From Pseudomonadota bacterium (GTDB lineage: Bacteria > Pseudomonadota > Gammaproteobacteria > Xanthomonadales > Xanthomonadaceae): a stretch of DNA of 8,853 nucleotides. The stretch lies in NCBI GenBank assembly GCA_023457475.1, contig JAEWLO010000236.1, forward strand, positions 1-8,853, written 5' to 3'. The notes under the pieces are model-generated. The model worked only from the letters and a program-made list of their open reading frames with translations, was not told the DNA's origin and searched no databases. Positions 6,514 through 8,853 of this stretch are shown here, in pieces. Position numbers and translations under genes: made by a program. Position 1 is the first letter of the stretch; every line of letters begins with the position of its first letter.

Positions 6514-6852
6514 ATGGCGTTCTCCTCCCGCTATGAAGGGCAACCTGAGCCATCGCGCAGCGAGGTCGATGCGCACAAGGGCTGGCAACTGCTCGAGTTC
6601 GGTGTCGACTGGTGTCCGCACTGCCAGGGCGCACAAGCGGCCGTGCAGCAGTGGGTGGAAGATCACCCTGTCATGCACACCAAGGTGGAAGACGGGAAGG
6701 GACGTCCACTGGGGCGATCGTTCATGGTGAAGCTCTGGCCCACGCTCATTCTGCTGCGCGATGGCGAGGAGCAGGCACGCGTGGTCCGGCCGCTGCGCAG
6801 CGATGATTTCGCATCGTTCGACGCGCTGTTGAAGGACACATCGCGCGCATGA
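6514..6852 (+). CDS. Small thioredoxin-family protein (WCPHC)
   Basis: A 112-residue thioredoxin fold protein. The active site is WCPHC (residues 33-37), with His where classic thioredoxin has Gly-Pro, hence a DsbA-like CPHC dipeptide in a thioredoxin-sized protein. The conserved cis-proline is Pro76 in KLWPTLIL. No signal peptide or lipobox is visible, so it should act in the cytoplasm. The CPHC dipeptide usually makes the disulfide more oxidising than CGPC. The start lies 3 bases after the stop of the host-attachment family gene (TAG GAC ATG), so the two are co-transcribed and probably translationally coupled. The substrate is unknown. Confidence 0.85.
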   Translation: MAFSSRYEGQPEPSRSEVDAHKGWQLLEFGVDWCPHCQGAQAAVQQWVEDHPVMHTKVEDGKGRPLGRSFMVKLWPTLILLRDGEEQARVVRPLRSDDFASFDALLKDTSRA

Positions 6853-6872
6853 GGCGCGGCTGAACGCCGCAA

Positions 6873-6918
6873 CCAGATGCAACACTGTGATCCGCAAGGG
6901 ATCCGGTGTTGCATCTGG
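6873..6918. repeat. Strong 46-base inverted repeat between the thioredoxin gene and proP
   Basis: Perfect 13-base arms, CCAGATGCAACAC (6873-6885) and GTGTTGCATCTGG (6906-6918), enclose a 20-base centre that holds a second 5-bp stem, GATCC (6889-6893) with GGATC (6899-6903). There is no T-run after it on either strand, so it is not a standard intrinsic terminator. It may be a Rho-independent-like stop, an operator, or a structured leader for proP. It lies 20 bases after the thioredoxin stop and 202 bases before the proP start. Confidence 0.7.
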
Positions 6919-7109
6919 TGTAACATGTATCGCTTGACCATTGACCCGGGCCATTGCCCGTCACGGTCGCCCTTCCTGCAGCGCCGTGGTGTGTACGCGG
7001 CCGTCCGGGAACGTCTGTTGAACCCCTCCTGCGCACTATGCCGCATCGAACGAGGTGGTGCTTTCCTGTGCCGTGCGCGGGACCTCGGATGCGTGGTGGC
7101 CACGCTCCC

Positions 7110-7115
7110 AGGAGA
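7110..7115 (+). promoter_or_regulatory. Ribosome binding site that fixes the proP start
   Basis: AGGAGA lies 5 bases before the ATG at 7121. No comparable site precedes the in-frame GTG at 7055, so the ATG is the start to use. Confidence 0.75.
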
Positions 7116-7120
7116 AGCAG

Positions 7121-8608
7121 ATGCAGGACCTGCATGCCGCACACGCCCATTTCGGGTGGTTCAAACGCCGCCGCCAGCTGAAGGTGGACGAGGTCACCGT
7201 GGTGGACCGGCCGATGTTGAAGAAGGCGGTCGGTGCGGCCGCACTCGGCAACGCGATGGAGTGGTTTGATTTCGGTGTGTACGGCTATCTCGCGGTGACG
7301 CTCGGGCACGTGTTCTTTCCGGCCAGCAATCCGACCGCGCAGCTGATCGCCACGTTCGCCACCTTTACCGTGGCCTTTCTGGTGCGACCGCTCGGCGGCA
7401 TGGTGTTCGGTCCCCTTGGCGATCGTTATGGACGCCAGAAGGTGCTGGCATTCACGATGATCCTGATGGCGCTCGGAACGTTCAGCATCGGCTTGATTCC
7501 GTCGTACGAACGCATTGGCCTGTGGGCACCGGCGCTGTTGCTGCTGGCACGGCTGGTGCAGGGGTTCTCCACCGGCGGTGAGTACGGCGGAGCCGCTACC
7601 TTCATCGCCGAGTATGCCACCGACCGGAACCGGGGCCTGATGGGCAGTTGGCTGGAGTTCGGCACGCTCGGCGGCTATATCGCCGGTGCGGCCACCGTGA
7701 CCGTGCTGCACATGGCATTGAGCAGCACGCAGATGCTCGACTGGGGCTGGCGCGTCCCGTTCCTGATCGCCGGTCCGCTCGGCCTGCTGGGGCTGTACAT
7801 GCGCATGAAGCTCGAAGAGACGCCTGCATTCCGCGCCTACGCGGAGGAAGCGGACAAGCGCGAACATGATCGCCCTGGCCTGGGCGAACTGCTGCGCGTG
7901 CATTGGCCGCAGCTGGTGAAGTGCATGGGCCTGGTGCTGGTGTTCAACGTGACGGATTACATGCTGCTCACCTACATGCCCAGCTACCTGAGCGTGACCA
8001 TGGGCTATGCCGAAAGCAAAGGCCTGCTGCTCATCATTCTGGTGATGCTGGTGATGATGCCGCTGAACATCGTCGGCGGCCTGTTCAGTGATCGGTTGGG
8101 CCGCCGCCCGATGATCATCGGTGCGTGCATCGCGCTGTTCGCGCTGGCCGTGCCGTGCCTGCTGCTGGTCGGCAGCGGTCACGACGGTCTCATCTTCCTC
8201 GGCCTGATGCTGCTGGGGCTGGCGCTGGTGTGTTTCACCAGTTCCATGCCGTCCACCTTGCCGGCGCTGTTCTACACCCCAGTGCGCTACAGCGGGTTGT
8301 CGATAGCGTTCAACGTATCGGTTTCCCTGTTCGGTGGCACCACCCCGCTGGTCACGGCCTGGCTGGTGCAGCGCACCGGCGACCCGCTGGTGCCGGCGTA
8401 CTACCTGATGGGCGCGGCGGTAATCGGCCTGGTGACCATGCTGTTCGTCAACGAAACCGCCAACCTGCCGCTGCGCGGCTCACCGCCGGCCGTGGCCAGC
8501 GAGGAAGAAGCGCACGCCCTGCTGAAGAGCGACGAGCCGATCACGGTGGACGACGCACGCCCGATGCTGCCGCCGACCCTGCTGCCCGACGAGCCGCGCC
8601 CGGCGTGA
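7121..8608 (+). CDS. proP: ProP-type osmoprotectant/proton symporter (MFS)
   Basis: A 495-residue major facilitator with about 12 membrane helices. It follows E. coli ProP almost motif by motif: KKAVGAAALGNAMEWFDFGV (34-53), FLVRPLGGMVFGPLGDRYGR with the loop 2-3 signature, LVQGFSTGGEYGGA, GSWLEFG, DWGWRVPF, LEETPAF, MLLTYMPSYLS, SDRLGRRP, STLPALF and ETANLPL. ProP takes up proline, glycine betaine and related solutes with protons in the inner membrane and is activated by rising osmolality. The region after the last helix is a 40-odd residue acidic and proline-rich tail, without the heptad coiled coil that tunes osmosensing in E. coli ProP. It starts with a longer, basic N-terminus (FKRRR). 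The gene appears monocistronic, with a long leader carrying an inverted repeat. Substrates cannot be settled from sequence; betaine/proline transport is the likely role. Confidence 0.88.
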   Translation: MQDLHAAHAHFGWFKRRRQLKVDEVTVVDRPMLKKAVGAAALGNAMEWFDFGVYGYLAVTLGHVFFPASNPTAQLIATFATFTVAFLVRPLGGMVFGPLGDRYGRQKVLAFTMILMALGTFSIGLIPSYERIGLWAPALLLLARLVQGFSTGGEYGGAATFIAEYATDRNRGLMGSWLEFGTLGGYIAGAATVTVLHMALSSTQMLDWGWRVPFLIAGPLGLLGLYMRMKLEETPAFRAYAEEADKREHDRPGLGELLRVHWPQLVKCMGLVLVFNVTDYMLLTYMPSYLSVTMGYAESKGLLLIILVMLVMMPLNIVGGLFSDRLGRRPMIIGACIALFALAVPCLLLVGSGHDGLIFLGLMLLGLALVCFTSSMPSTLPALFYTPVRYSGLSIAFNVSVSLFGGTTPLVTAWLVQRTGDPLVPAYYLMGAAVIGLVTMLFVNETANLPLRGSPPAVASEEEAHALLKSDEPITVDDARPMLPPTLLPDEPRPA

Positions 8609-8680
8609 TCGCATCGCAGCATGCAGCTCGTGGAACCCGGTGATAGGATCGAGGTCCTTGAATCGATCTAAATCAACACC

Positions 8681-8853
8681 ATGAGCAGAGCGGGGAAGGT
8701 GCGGTGGTTGGGGCTGGCGATGCTGGCGATGTGGGCGGGCACGGCCGGGGCGGCCCCGGCGTCGGTGGGGGAGCGCGCCTACGCCGCCGTCGACCCGTTC
8801 ATCGGGCCCGGCGGCGAAGGCCCCACCAATCCGGGTGCCACGGTGCCGTTCGG
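8681..8853 (+). CDS. Secreted GH92 family alpha-mannosidase, N-terminal fragment
   Basis: The first 57 codons of a gene that runs off the window. Residues 1-24 form a signal peptide: basic MSRAGKVR, a hydrophobic stretch to about 20, and AGA as the probable cleavage site before AP. The mature N-terminus carries VDPFIGPGGEG followed by TNPGATVPF, the opening motif of family 92 glycoside hydrolases, which are calcium-dependent exo-acting alpha-mannosidases of the periplasm or cell surface. Most members I know have HTFPGA or HTYPGA where this one has PTNPGA. An in-frame stop at 8669-8671 rules out an earlier start; no clear ribosome site precedes the ATG (the leader ends AATCAACACC). It starts 72 bases after the proP stop with no visible terminator between them. 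Sugar linkage specificity cannot be told from this fragment. Confidence 0.85.
   Translation, partial: MSRAGKVRWLGLAMLAMWAGTAGAAPASVGERAYAAVDPFIGPGGEGPTNPGATVPF

Larger units (their letters stand above)
6853..7120. other. Intergenic region upstream of proP
   Basis: 268 bases without a convincing gene. It holds a small hairpin (GCGGC-TGAAC-GCCGC, 6856-6870), the 46-base inverted repeat, and two adjacent TTGACC hexamers (6934-6939 and 6941-6946) without a matching -10 downstream. TAACAT at 6921-6926 is the best -10-like hexamer but lacks a -35. An open frame continues upstream of the proP ATG to a GTG at 7055, but its added 22 residues do not look like ProP. Confidence 0.6.

Noticed and set aside
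6934..6946. Tandem TTGACC hexamers as -35 boxes of a proP promoter
   Set aside because: Neither has a -10-like hexamer at 16-18 bases; the downstream bases are GC-rich.
6746..8182. A 478-codon open frame on the - strand across the thioredoxin gene and proP
   Set aside because: The product is a Gln/His/Arg-rich low-complexity protein opposite a certain ProP gene; it is the mirror of high-GC codon usage.

Overview
The window is GC-rich proteobacterial DNA with dense genes. The most likely source is Stenotrophomonas or a close Xanthomonadaceae relative. Three things point there: an entF-entA siderophore operon end, tandem hairpin repeats of the Stenotrophomonas GTAG (SMAG/REP) type, and a DUF3348/DUF802/OmpA/DUF2894 gene set that I associate with Xanthomonadaceae and Burkholderiales. 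The genus is an inference; no rRNA or other marker is present.

Left part (1-1803, + strand): the 3' end of an enterobactin-type NRPS gene (entF: carrier protein plus thioesterase), with a short stop/start overlap into entA, the 2,3-dihydro-2,3-dihydroxybenzoate dehydrogenase. This is the end of a catecholate siderophore operon.

Middle part (1770-5878, - strand): a tightly coupled four-gene operon, read right to left. It encodes a DUF3348 protein, a 734-residue membrane protein with a MotA/ExbB/TolQ/ZorA-like channel and a very long alpha-helical tail (DUF802 family), a MotB/ZorB-like OmpA-domain protein with a membrane-embedded aspartate, and a DUF2894 protein. Every junction overlaps (1, 4 and 11 bases). 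The architecture is that of an ion-driven stator motor, closest in outline to ZorA-ZorB of Zorya defence systems but with two uncharacterised soluble partners in place of the Zorya effectors. This is the most interesting part of the window. Its last gene overlaps the 3' end of entA tail-to-tail.

Right part (5879-8853, + strand): an intergenic region with three tandem 26-bp REP/SMAG hairpin units; a two-gene unit of a 'host attachment' family protein (baeRF-like) and a small WCPHC thioredoxin; a 268-base gap holding a strong 46-base inverted repeat; a ProP-type osmoprotectant/H+ symporter without the E. coli-type C-terminal coiled coil; and the first 57 codons of a secreted GH92 alpha-mannosidase, cut by the window edge.

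There is no tRNA, rRNA, CRISPR array, insertion sequence or phage gene that I can see. No gap between genes exceeds about 270 bases.
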